Source: Paraburkholderia sp. Tr-20389
GTDB lineage: Bacteria; Pseudomonadota; Gammaproteobacteria; Burkholderiales; Burkholderiaceae
DNA length: 64,000 bases
NCBI RefSeq assembly: GCF_017104565.1
Contig: NZ_JAAGPD010000041.1
Coordinates: forward strand, 1 to 64,000
Reading direction: 5' to 3'
Shown here: piece by piece, positions 26,077-33,530 of the stretch
Position numbering within the stretch: position 1 is the stretch's first letter
Layout: the number at the start of each line of letters is the position of its first letter
Notes under the pieces: generated by a model
The model's input: only the letters and a program-made list of their open reading frames with translations
Database searches by the model: none
Told to the model about the DNA's origin: nothing
Made by a program: the position numbers and the translations under genes

Positions 26077-27461
26077 ACGATCGCGCCGACGACGCGGCCC
26101 CACTGGATACCGCGTCAACCGCCGACGCCGTGCCGACACGCTGGCACCGTCGCGTGCTCACGCTTGCGTTTCCGATCGTCCTCGCCAATCTGACCCAGCC
26201 GATACTCGGCGCCGTCGACACCGCCGTTGCCGGGCATCTGGACGGCGCGTCCTATCTCGGCGGCGTCGCGCTCGGCGGGCTGTTCTTCAGCTTCGTGTTC
26301 TGGGGCTTCGGCTTTCTGCGCATGGGCACGACGGGGCTCGTCGCGCAATCGTTCGGTGCGGACGATCAGGCCGGCCTGCGGATGAACATCGTGCGCGCAA
26401 TGCTGCTCGCGTTTGCGATCGGCGCCATCGTGCTCGCGCTACAGGCTCCGCTGATCGACTTCGCGGTGCGCACCATCGGCGGCAGCGACGACGTTCAGCG
26501 CCACGCACGCGCGTACTGCCATGCGCGCATCTGGGCCGCCCCGCTCGCGCTCGGCAACTATGTCGTGCTCGGCTGGCTGCTCGGTACGCAGCGCGTGCGT
26601 GTTGCGCTCGCGACGCAGGTCTTCATCAACACCGCGAACATCGCTGCCGTGCTGCTGTACGTGTATGCATTCGGCTGGGGCGTGGCAGGCATCGGCGCGG
26701 CAACGGCAACGGCCGACGCGCTCGGCTTCGTGTTCGGCGCCGTGCTGCTGTGGCAGATGCGTCCGCGCGGCCTGCCCGCGCTCGAACGCGCCGCGCTGTT
26801 CGATTCGTCGGCGCTCAGGCGCATGGTGACGATCAACCGCGACATCTTTGTGCGGACGATGTGTCTGCTCGGCGCATTCGGCTGGTTCGCGCATCTCGGC
26901 GCGAAACAGGGCGACGCGACGCTCGCGGCGAACGCGCTGCTGCTCAACTTCCAGACCTTCATGGGCTATGGACTCGACGGCTTCGCGCACGCGGCGGAAG
27001 CGCTCGTCGGCGCGGCCATCGGCGCGCGCAATCGCGAGGCGTTCCGGCAAGCCGTCAAGGTGACGCTGCTGTGGTCGGCGCTCGGCGCGCTCGCTTTCTC
27101 GCTGGTCTACTGGCTGACGGGCACGTGGATCATCGAACGGCTGACCGATCAGGCCGCCGTGCGCGCGACAGCGGAAGCCTACCTGCCGTGGACGGCGCTC
27201 TCGCCCGTCATTTCCGTGTGGGGTTTTCTACTCGACGGCGTGTTCATCGGCGCGACACGCACGCGCGATCTGATGACGTCGATGGTCGTATCGCTCGGCG
27301 TGTTTCTTGGCGCTTCGTGGGCGCTCGCCGGCACGCACGGCAACCACGGACTATGGGCCGCCCTGCTGCTCTTCATGGCCGCTCGCGGCCTCACGCTTGC
27401 ACGGCTGCTGCCGCGCCTTGCACGCGATGTCGGCCCTGCGTGGTCACGCAGCCCTGCCTGA
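26073..27461 (+). CDS. MATE-family multidrug efflux transporter (DinF-like)
   Basis: Inner-membrane exporter of 462 aa with twelve predicted segments, driven by cation gradients. Seen: LTLAFPIVLANLTQPILGAVDTAVAGHL at the start, GTTGLVAQSFGADD, and the mirrored second half DGFAHAAEALVGAAIGARN. The start is the TTG at 26073, 6 bp after CAGGAG and overlapping the DUF2288 stop; the upstream frame is a shadow of that gene. The DinF branch is suggested by the DGFAHAAEALVG motif. Substrates are unknown. Confidence 0.9.
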   Translation: MNDRADDAAPLDTASTADAVPTRWHRRVLTLAFPIVLANLTQPILGAVDTAVAGHLDGASYLGGVALGGLFFSFVFWGFGFLRMGTTGLVAQSFGADDQAGLRMNIVRAMLLAFAIGAIVLALQAPLIDFAVRTIGGSDDVQRHARAYCHARIWAAPLALGNYVVLGWLLGTQRVRVALATQVFINTANIAAVLLYVYAFGWGVAGIGAATATADALGFVFGAVLLWQMRPRGLPALERAALFDSSALRRMVTINRDIFVRTMCLLGAFGWFAHLGAKQGDATLAANALLLNFQTFMGYGLDGFAHAAEALVGAAIGARNREAFRQAVKVTLLWSALGALAFSLVYWLTGTWIIERLTDQAAVRATAEAYLPWTALSPVISVWGFLLDGVFIGATRTRDLMTSMVVSLGVFLGASWALAGTHGNHGLWAALLLFMAARGLTLARLLPRLARDVGPAWSRSPA

Positions 27462-27486
27462 GCGCGAGCGGGCCCGCTAGTCGCGT

Positions 27487-27660
27487 TTATTGAGGCGCAG
27501 CGGGCGTGTTGATCATCGACGGCGGACGGGTATCCGTCGGTACGCCGTGATAGTCGGCCGGGTCTTGCGGCGGCACGTGATGGTGAATGGTCGGATCGTC
27601 GGCACACGCCGACAGGGCGAACAGCGAAAGCAGCGAGGCAGCCAGCAGGAAGCGCTTCAT
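27487..27660 (-). CDS. Small lipoprotein, unknown function
   Basis: 57 aa. The signal MKRFLLAASLLSLFALSAC ends in a lipobox, and the mature peptide is about 38 residues, rich in proline and histidine (DPTIHHHVPPQDPADYHGVP). It probably sits in the outer membrane or periplasm. The ATG at 27660 is the only start that gives a proper signal peptide. I do not recognise a family. It is convergent with the MATE gene, 25 bp away. Confidence 0.7.
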   Translation of the reverse strand: MKRFLLAASLLSLFALSACADDPTIHHHVPPQDPADYHGVPTDTRPPSMINTPAAPQ

Positions 27661-27827
27661 AAACTTTTCGGACAAGGTGTGAGCATCGACGGATGACATC
27701 GCGGGCCACGAGTCTAACCGCAAAGCGCAATGTGCGCCGCCGAACCTGGGCATCGCCCTCCTTGCGTGATCTTGCGGCACCATGATCTACTATGTAGGCA
27801 TGGTCGCAGTCGTTGAAGGAGGCCGTC

Positions 27828-28001
27828 ATGGATGCCGAATCGATCGCAGGTCTGGTTGGACTGGCCATAGGCTTGCTGGTGCTCGTGGTGCTGTCCGTTT
27901 TCGAGTCACGCACCTATCGCCGCGAACATCACGGCGAAGGCATGATGCATCACTGGCTGGCTGAGCATCACGTCTTCGACAGAATGCGCCGCAGACACTG
28001 A
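27828..28001 (+). CDS. Small single-segment membrane protein, unknown function
   Basis: 57 aa. GAAGGAGG lies 6 bp before the ATG at 27828, a very strong ribosome site. Residues about 6-24 form one hydrophobic segment (IAGLVGLAIGLLVLVVLSV), and the remainder is charged and histidine-rich (RREHHGEGMMHHWLAEHH). No family recognised. Confidence 0.7.
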   Translation: MDAESIAGLVGLAIGLLVLVVLSVFESRTYRREHHGEGMMHHWLAEHHVFDRMRRRH

Positions 28002-28334
28002 AGCCCCATGCGCCGCGCTCGCGGCGCACATTCTGACTGTCCCGAGCGGGTTTCGCCGCAAGGCGAAGCCTGCACGCGTCGGCGTTCAGTCGACGTCAGT
28101 CATGTTCCCTTGCTCCCTCGCCTTGGTACGCGCTTGCGCATCAGGGTTCGCACGCCCGCTCCGATCATCCCGTTCCACAATCCGCCGATGCCAGGCACAT
28201 GCCTTGCTGATTTGTAAGGCATAGAACGCGCATCCCGCGCGCTCGACAATCCGGCCGCCAGCGCGCACCCGCGCTGCCTTCGCGCGCGCTCAGGCGGTCT
28301 CCATGTGTGGCCCGGCCATATAAGGAGAGATAAC
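28002..28334. other. Intergenic region with a GC hairpin
   Basis: About 330 bp without a gene. TGCGCCGCG (28009-28017) and CGCGGCGCA (28020-28028) form a tight hairpin 7 bp after the preceding stop codon; it lacks a T-run. The rest shows nothing recognisable. A good ribosome site (AAGGAGAG, 28322-28329) at its end belongs to the next gene. Confidence 0.5.
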
Positions 28335-28493
28335 ATGACCCTCGGAACCATTCTGTTGATCGTGCTGATCCTGCTTTTGATCGGTGCCCTCCCAAGCTGG
28401 CCGTACAGCCGCGAATGGGGCTATCGTCCGACGAGCCTCGTCGGCGTCGTGCTGATCGTGGTGATCGTGTTGTTGCTGATGGGGCAGTTATGA
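28335..28493 (+). CDS. DUF3309 family small membrane protein
   Basis: 52 aa with two hydrophobic segments flanking the motif ALPSWPYSREWGYRPTS. This matches the DUF3309 pattern (two membrane segments around a W-P-x-S-x-x-WGY loop), common and abundant in proteobacteria but of unknown role. AAGGAGAGATAAC precedes the ATG at 28335, an excellent ribosome site. Confidence 0.88.
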   Translation: MTLGTILLIVLILLLIGALPSWPYSREWGYRPTSLVGVVLIVVIVLLLMGQL

Positions 28494-28559
28494 CGCGACG
28501 GACCTCGACCTGCTGAAGCCCCCGTTTGATAGTTGCTCGTTGCTTCGCGCATTCTTGGT

Positions 28560-28589
28560 TTGACTCGCGGACAGCAATGCGGATAGAAT
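28560..28589 (+). promoter_or_regulatory. Candidate promoter of tRNA-Pro
   Basis: TTGACT (28560-28565) and TAGAAT (28584-28589) are 18 bp apart; the tRNA begins 13 bp later. A GC-rich stretch directly after the -10 resembles a stringent discriminator. Confidence 0.65.
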
Positions 28590-28602
28590 CCTTGGCTCGC
28601 GT

Positions 28603-28679
28603 CGGAGCGTAGCGCAGCCTGGTAGCGCATCTGATTTGGGATCAGAGGGTCGTAGGTTCGAATCCTATCGCTCCGACCA
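28603..28679 (+). tRNA. tRNA-Pro (anticodon TGG)
   Basis: 77 nt with encoded CCA. The acceptor stem CGGAGCG pairs with CGCTCCG. The anticodon stem CTGAT/ATCAG encloses TTTGGGA, giving anticodon TGG. The T-arm GTAGG TTCGAAT CCTAT is intact. Confidence 0.95.
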
Positions 28680-28696
28680 CCAACATGCCGTACACG

Positions 28697-28738
28697 AAAC
28701 CCCGCGTCGCCTTCCGGTGTCGCGGGGTTTTGTTTTTC
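28697..28738 (+). terminator. Intrinsic terminator after tRNA-Pro
   Basis: AAACCCCGCG (28697-28706) pairs with CGCGGGGTTT (28721-28730), and TTGTTTTT follows. A textbook rho-independent terminator 17 bp after the tRNA. Confidence 0.9.
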
Positions 28739-28927
28739 CGCTGCCGTTTTCGCGCGGGGCACGTATGCGATCTGCTCATCCATCGCACTGCCGAAACATA
28801 CCCGCGTTAATAAGTCACAAACAAGCCACAAACGAATCCACAAACGCAGAACTGGCAAAACCCACTTCGCGTTGCGTTGTCCATACTGTCGATAGATCAA
28901 CGCGACACGTCCCCTGGAGGCACCGCC

Positions 28928-29386
28928 ATGAACCTGATTCTCTGGCGTCACGCCGAAGCCGAAGACACCGCTTCGAGCGATCTCGCCCGCCAACTGACCA
29001 CACGCGGCCGCAAGCAGGCGCAGGCGTCCGCGAAATGGCTGCGTGCGCGTCTTCCCGACGACGCCGTGATCCTCGCGAGCCCGGCCACGCGCACCGTACA
29101 GACGGCCGAATCGCTGACGGACCAATACCGGGTCGTGCGCGAAATCGCGCCGGACGCGAGCGCCGACGACGTCCTCACGGCGGCCGGCTGGCCGGAAGGC
29201 ATTGCGCCGACCGTGGTGGTGGTCGGTCACCAGCCGACGCTCGGCCATGTGGTCGCCCGCCTGCTCGCCGATAGCGGCGCGAGCTGGCCGATCAAGAAGT
29301 CGGCGGTCTGGTGGATCGAGAGCCGTACCCGCGGCAACGACGAGCAGGCGGTGTTGCGCGCAGCCATCAGCGCGGATCTGATCTGA
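28928..29386 (+). CDS. sixA: Phosphohistidine phosphatase SixA
   Basis: Histidine phosphatase of 152 aa that removes phosphate from phosphohistidine in relay proteins; in E. coli it acts on ArcB and on the nitrogen phosphotransferase system. The catalytic RHAEA is at residues 7-11, with the second arginine in SPATRTVQTAE and the second histidine in VVGHQPTLG. GGAGG lies 9 bp before the ATG at 28928. It opens the phosphate-related block and is followed by olsB after a 177-bp gap holding PhoB-like sites. Confidence 0.92.
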   Translation: MNLILWRHAEAEDTASSDLARQLTTRGRKQAQASAKWLRARLPDDAVILASPATRTVQTAESLTDQYRVVREIAPDASADDVLTAAGWPEGIAPTVVVVGHQPTLGHVVARLLADSGASWPIKKSAVWWIESRTRGNDEQAVLRAAISADLI

Positions 29387-29467
29387 TTCACGCCGCATCG
29401 GCGCACAGCGCCGGATAGCGCGCTGCAAAAACAACGAAGGCGCGCCGAAAGCGTCGGCCTTACGGCA

Positions 29468-29510
29468 CGTCATCGAATCGTCACGACGTTGCCACGTGAG
29501 CGTCACCAGC
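29468..29510 (+). promoter_or_regulatory. Candidate PhoB binding array before olsB
   Basis: Four half-sites sit exactly 11 bp apart: TCAT (29470), TCAC (29481), CCAC (29492) and TCAC (29503). This is the period and core of tandem Pho boxes. A -10-like TACTAC (29514-29519) follows, and the olsB start is about 55 bp downstream. Inferred from spacing; it is not a perfect match to the E. coli consensus. Confidence 0.6.
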
Positions 29511-29563
29511 CGTTACTACATTGGCGTCGAAGTGAATTTCACATTTTCGACCAGGAACGCCAC

Positions 29564-30379
29564 ATGCGAGAACTGCCGACGCCTACCCTGCCCTTCGCAT
29601 CGATCCTCGAGCCGCGTCGTCGTCTGCCGCGCACGGAAGAAACGGTCACTGCCCAGCATCGTCTGCAAGTCTCGTGGGCGCGCACCGACGAGGAGCTTCG
29701 TGAAGCGCAGCGTCTGCGTTACCGGGTCTTCGCCGAGGAAATGGGCGCGCGCCTGTCCGGTCCTGCCGGCCTCGACGTCGATTCGTTCGACGCTTACTGC
29801 GATCACCTGATCGTCCGCGATCTCGACACGCTGAAGGTGGTCGGCACGTACCGCGTGCTGCCGCCGCACCAGGCGGCGCGTATTGGCCGCCTGTATGCCG
29901 AGGGCGAATTCGACGTGTCGCGTCTCACGCATCTGCGCTCGAAGATGGTCGAGGTGGGCCGCTCGTGCGTGCATCCCGACTATCGCAGCGGCTCGGTGAT
30001 CATGTCGTTGTGGGCGGGCCTCGGTTCGTACATGCAGCACAACGGCTACGAGACGATGCTCGGCTGCGCGAGCGTCGCGATGGCGGATGGCGGTCACTAT
30101 GCGGCGAATCTGTATGCGTCGTTGCAGGACGACGCGCTGACGACGCCGGAGTACCGTGCGTTTCCGCATACGGCGCTGCCTGTCGATGAATTGCAGACGG
30201 GGGCCAAGGTCGCGCCGCCACCGCTGATCAAGGGTTATCTGCGCCTCGGCGCGAAGATTTGCGGTGCGCCTGCCTGGGATCCTGATTTCAATACCGCCGA
30301 CTTTTTGACGTTGTTCCGGTTGTCGGAAATCAATGCGCGGTATGCGCGGCATTTTCTTGGGGATGCGTTGGGGCGTTAA
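29564..30379 (+). CDS. olsB: L-ornithine N(alpha)-acyltransferase (ornithine lipid synthesis)
   Basis: GNAT-fold acyltransferase of 271 aa that joins a 3-hydroxyacyl chain to ornithine, the first step to ornithine lipids, membrane lipids without phosphorus. Seen: AQRLRYRVFAEEMGARL, the long CDHLIVRD/VVGTYRVLPP strand pair, MVEVGRSCVHPDYR and ADGGHYAANLYA, all typical of OlsB/hemolysin-like acyltransferases. AGGA precedes the ATG at 29564. The second enzyme, OlsA, is not in the window. Position inside the phosphate block and the PhoB-like sites upstream fit induction in phosphate starvation. Confidence 0.85.
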   Translation: MRELPTPTLPFASILEPRRRLPRTEETVTAQHRLQVSWARTDEELREAQRLRYRVFAEEMGARLSGPAGLDVDSFDAYCDHLIVRDLDTLKVVGTYRVLPPHQAARIGRLYAEGEFDVSRLTHLRSKMVEVGRSCVHPDYRSGSVIMSLWAGLGSYMQHNGYETMLGCASVAMADGGHYAANLYASLQDDALTTPEYRAFPHTALPVDELQTGAKVAPPPLIKGYLRLGAKICGAPAWDPDFNTADFLTLFRLSEINARYARHFLGDALGR

Positions 30380-30756
30380 GGTTTTCTTGAGCGCCTGCGT
30401 GGCGCGGGCGTTTTTTGGTTTTTGCGCGCCTGCGTGGGTGTTTGTGGTTTGGTTTTCCGCTTTCGATGGCATCCGCGTTTTGCTCGTTTGCTTTCGGTGG
30501 CATCCGCGTTTTGGTGTTGGTAGGTCATGCGTTGCCCCTGTGCGGGGCGGCACTTACTTTCTTTGCCGCCGCAAAGAAAGTAAGCAAAGAAAGCGGGCTA
30601 ACACCGCCAGCCCTTGTTTTTGCCTGCGGGCCCCCAACAGTTCTTACGCTCCACGCGGCAACGTGTTATTTCATGCGCGTTGCCAGCGTGCTAACTGCAC
30701 GCATCACCCGCTTCACGCTCCCGCGTCACGATCTGCGTTACCAGACGTCCATCGCC

Positions 30757-30886
30757 GCCCAGGTGGCAAACTGTGTGTAGGGTGTCGCGATGGAAGTGCA
30801 CCACTCCGGACTGAAAAGCGGGATTGGTGTCGTAGGATCGCTAACGCATACGGTGCGACAAGCTACACACAGTTTGCCACCTGGGC
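30757..30886. repeat. Inner stem-loop of repeat copy B
   Basis: Perfect 24-bp inverted repeat around a conserved core of about 82 nt. Each arm carries GGTGGCAAACTGTGTGTAG or its complement. The equivalent in copy C is 27 bp at 35376-35402 and 35483-35509. Confidence 0.88.
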
Positions 30887-31057
30887 AGCGCAGTCGAGTC
30901 GCTGCCGCTGGCTGCCTGCGAGTGATTGAAGTGGGTGAGGCGCCTGTTCAGGGCGCTGGCAACGGGCGCAAAACAAAGTGTTGCCGTATGGAGTGCGGGA
31001 CCCGTTGGGGGCCCGCAGGCGAGTACAAAAGCTAGCGGTGTGAGCGGCTTTCTTTTG

Positions 31058-31091
31058 CCTACTTTTCTTTGCCGCTGCAAAGAAAAGTAGG
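31058..31091. repeat. Covarying 15-bp hairpin in the right arm of copy B
   Basis: CCTACTTTTCTTTGC (31058-31072) pairs perfectly with GCAAAGAAAAGTAGG (31077-31091), loop CGCT. Relative to the other copies one T-A pair became C-G and one base pair was inserted, with pairing kept on both sides. Confidence 0.9.
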
Positions 31092-31190
31092 TGCCGCCCC
31101 GCACAGGGGCAACGCATGAACGACCAACACCAAAACGCGGATGCCAGCGAAGAAAAAACCCGGCAACGCCGCGCCGCAGGCAAAGACCCG

Positions 31191-33254
31191 TTACGAACAG
31201 AACTTGGTCAAAAGACTAAGCTGCGCATTCCGCGAAGACTTGCCGGGCCTGCGCCGGCGATAATGCCCATCGCTCTGCATCAGCCAGGCGGCCTGATTGT
31301 CGCCGAGAAACGCCGACAGCCCTTCGGCAATCACGCGCCGCTTCAACCGCCGGTTGTTGATCGGAAACGCCACCTCGACACGCCGGAAAAAGTTGCGATC
31401 CATCCAGTCGGCACTCGACAGATAAACCTGCTCGCGACCATTGTCGTAGAAATAGAAAATACGATGATGTTCGAGGAAACGCCCCACGATCGAGCGCACC
31501 GTGATGTTCTCCGACAACCCTTCCACACCCGGCTGCAACGCGCACACACCGCGCACGATCAAGTCGATCTTCACACCCGCCTGCGAAGCCTCGTACAGCT
31601 CGGCAATCACGGTCGGCTCCAGCAGTGCATTCATCTTCGCAACAATCCGCGCACGCTTGCCCTCGCGCGCATGCTCCGCTTCGGCACGAATCGATTCGAC
31701 CAACCGCGGATGCAGCGTAAACGGCGACTGCCACAACTCATGCAACGGCAACTCGCCACCGATACCCGTCAACTGCTGGAACACGTGGTGCACGTCCTCG
31801 CAGGTCTTCTGGTCGGCCGTCATCAGGCCGAAGTCGGTATAGAGACGTGCCGTGCGCGGATGATAGTTGCCCGTGCCGAGATGCACGTAGCGCTTCAGAA
31901 TCGATTTACCGCCTTCCGACACGCGCCGCACGATCAGCATCATCTTCGCGTGGCACTTGTGGCCGACCACGCCATACACGACGTGCGCGCCCACTGCTTC
32001 CAGCTGCGAGGCCCAGTTGATGTTCGTCTCTTCGTCGAAGCGCGCGAGCAGTTCGACCACCACCGTCACTTCCTTGCCGTTGCGCGCGGCCTGCATCAGC
32101 GCATCCATCAGCGGCGAGTCCGTGCCCGTGCGATAGATGGTCTGCTTGATCGCGACGACGTTCGGATCCTTCGCGGCCTGCAGCAGCAGTTCGAGCACCG
32201 GCTGGAAACTCTCGTACGGATGATGCAGCAGCACGTCGCCCTGATCGATCACGTCGAACAGGCTCGCGCTGTTGGCGATCTGCGGCGGCGTCGCGGGAAT
32301 GTGCGGGACGAACTTCAGATCAGGACGGTCGACCATCTCGGGCAACTGCATCAGACGCACGAGATTCACCGGACCGTCGACGTAGTAGCAGTCCTTCTGC
32401 GACAAACCGCTTTCGTCGAGCAGACGCCGCACGAGATGCGCCGGCGTATCCGCCGACACTTCCAGCCGAACCGCATTGCCCAGATGTCGCGCAGGCAGTT
32501 CACCCTGCAGCGCGACGCGCAGATTCGTGATTTCGTCTTCGTCGACGAACAGTTCGCTGTTACGCGTGATGCGGAACTGGTTGCAGCTGCGCACGAGCAA
32601 GGCCGGAAACAGCTCGCCGACATAACGCTGCAACAACGAGCTCAGCAGCACGAAGCCATGCGGATAACCGGACAGATCCTGCGGCATGCGCACGAGGCGC
32701 GGCAACGCGCGCGGCGCCTGCACGATGCCCATCACCGCCTGCCGGCCGAACGCATCCTTGCCTTCCAGCTCGACGACGAAGTTCAGGCTCTTGTTCAGCA
32801 CGCGCGGAAACGGATGCGCGGGATCGAGGCCGATCGGCGTCAGGACGGGCAGCAGTTCATTCAGGAAGTAGTCGCGCGCCCATTGCGTCTGCGCATCGTT
32901 CCAGGCTTCCATGCCGTGAAAATAGATGCCTTCGTCTTCGAGCGCGGGCAGCACGGTGTCCTGCAGCATCGTGTACTGACGATGCACCAGCTTCTGCGCG
33001 CGTTCGACGACGAGATCGTAGCAATGCTGCAGCGACATGCCGTCGGGCGACAGCGCGCCGGGGTTGTCGCGCATCTGCTCCTGAAGACCGGCCATGCGGA
33101 CTTCGAAGAATTCGTCGAGATTGCTGCTGGTGATGCAGATGAAACGCAGGCGTTCGAGAAGAGGTACGGCAGGGTCCGCGGCCTGTGCGAGCACGCGCTC
33201 GTTAAACCCCAGAATGCCCAGCTCGCGGTTCAGAAGAGGATAGCGGTTGGACAT
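31191..33254 (-). CDS. ppk: Polyphosphate kinase 1
   Basis: Builds inorganic polyphosphate from ATP and is peripheral to the inner membrane; 687 aa, the standard PPK1 length. Seen: the N-terminal NRELGILGFNERVLAQA, the head-domain LRFICITSSNLDEFFEVRMAG, and the autophosphorylated histidine region RYVHLGTGNYHPRTARLYTDFG; the phospholipase-D-like active site LYEASQAGVKIDLIVRG is present. The ATG at 33254 gives the family N-terminus, and a start 57 bp upstream is less likely. It is divergent from ppx, with a PhoB-like site between them, and its 3' end abuts repeat copy B. Confidence 0.97.
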   Translation of the reverse strand: MSNRYPLLNRELGILGFNERVLAQAADPAVPLLERLRFICITSSNLDEFFEVRMAGLQEQMRDNPGALSPDGMSLQHCYDLVVERAQKLVHRQYTMLQDTVLPALEDEGIYFHGMEAWNDAQTQWARDYFLNELLPVLTPIGLDPAHPFPRVLNKSLNFVVELEGKDAFGRQAVMGIVQAPRALPRLVRMPQDLSGYPHGFVLLSSLLQRYVGELFPALLVRSCNQFRITRNSELFVDEDEITNLRVALQGELPARHLGNAVRLEVSADTPAHLVRRLLDESGLSQKDCYYVDGPVNLVRLMQLPEMVDRPDLKFVPHIPATPPQIANSASLFDVIDQGDVLLHHPYESFQPVLELLLQAAKDPNVVAIKQTIYRTGTDSPLMDALMQAARNGKEVTVVVELLARFDEETNINWASQLEAVGAHVVYGVVGHKCHAKMMLIVRRVSEGGKSILKRYVHLGTGNYHPRTARLYTDFGLMTADQKTCEDVHHVFQQLTGIGGELPLHELWQSPFTLHPRLVESIRAEAEHAREGKRARIVAKMNALLEPTVIAELYEASQAGVKIDLIVRGVCALQPGVEGLSENITVRSIVGRFLEHHRIFYFYDNGREQVYLSSADWMDRNFFRRVEVAFPINNRRLKRRVIAEGLSAFLGDNQAAWLMQSDGHYRRRRPGKSSRNAQLSLLTKFCS

Positions 33255-33306
33255 CGGCGGTGAGAATGAAATGTCGGAAGATGACTCGAAAGGACGCTCG
33301 GAAATT

Positions 33307-33340
33307 CTCACAGTATGATGACAGGTGCGTGAAATGACTT
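33307..33340 (-). promoter_or_regulatory. Candidate PhoB box before ppk
   Basis: On the minus strand CTGTCAT, four bases, CTGTGAG (complement of 33307-33324) closely follows the Pho-box layout. A further TCAC lies 11 bp upstream. It ends about 52 bp before the ppk start. Inferred. Confidence 0.5.
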
Positions 33341-33530
33341 GTCACGTGATTTTACGCTTTTGCCGCCCCATGTCGTAAATATGACGCAGGCATGTGTGAG
33401 GATATCGCACGACAATGGCGGAGGTGACAGCGTGATGTCCAGTACGCTTAAAATGGCGACTTTGAACCCCGCGCGAACGGGCGCACCCAGCATGGGTGAT
33501 CTGTTCGTGCGCATGAGGTCCTCACTCCCG

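Larger units (their letters stand above)
30468..31150. repeat. Full palindromic intergenic repeat (copy B)
   Basis: This quasi-palindrome fills the convergent gap between olsB and ppk. The outer arms begin with GGCATCCGCG (30469 and again 30499) and end with CGCGGATGCC (about 31136-31145). Next inward come GTTGCCCCTGTGCGGGGCGGCAC and its inverse, then a hairpin in each arm (30553-30584 and 31058-31091). Further in are GGGCCCCCAAC and its inverse, then inner arms 30757-30780 and 30863-30886, which are perfectly complementary (24 bp). The core of about 82 nt closely resembles that of copy C. Short frames within are not genes. Confidence 0.9.

Noticed and set aside
28603-28679. tRNA-Pro and tRNA-Val as insertion sites of an island
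   Set aside because: No integrase, direct repeat or foreign-looking region follows either tRNA; ordinary core genes do.
31116-33263. Very long open frame (715 codons) opposite ppk
   Set aside because: It is antisense to a clear full-length ppk and reflects high-GC third-position bias. Its product is Arg/His/Gln rich and unlike any family.
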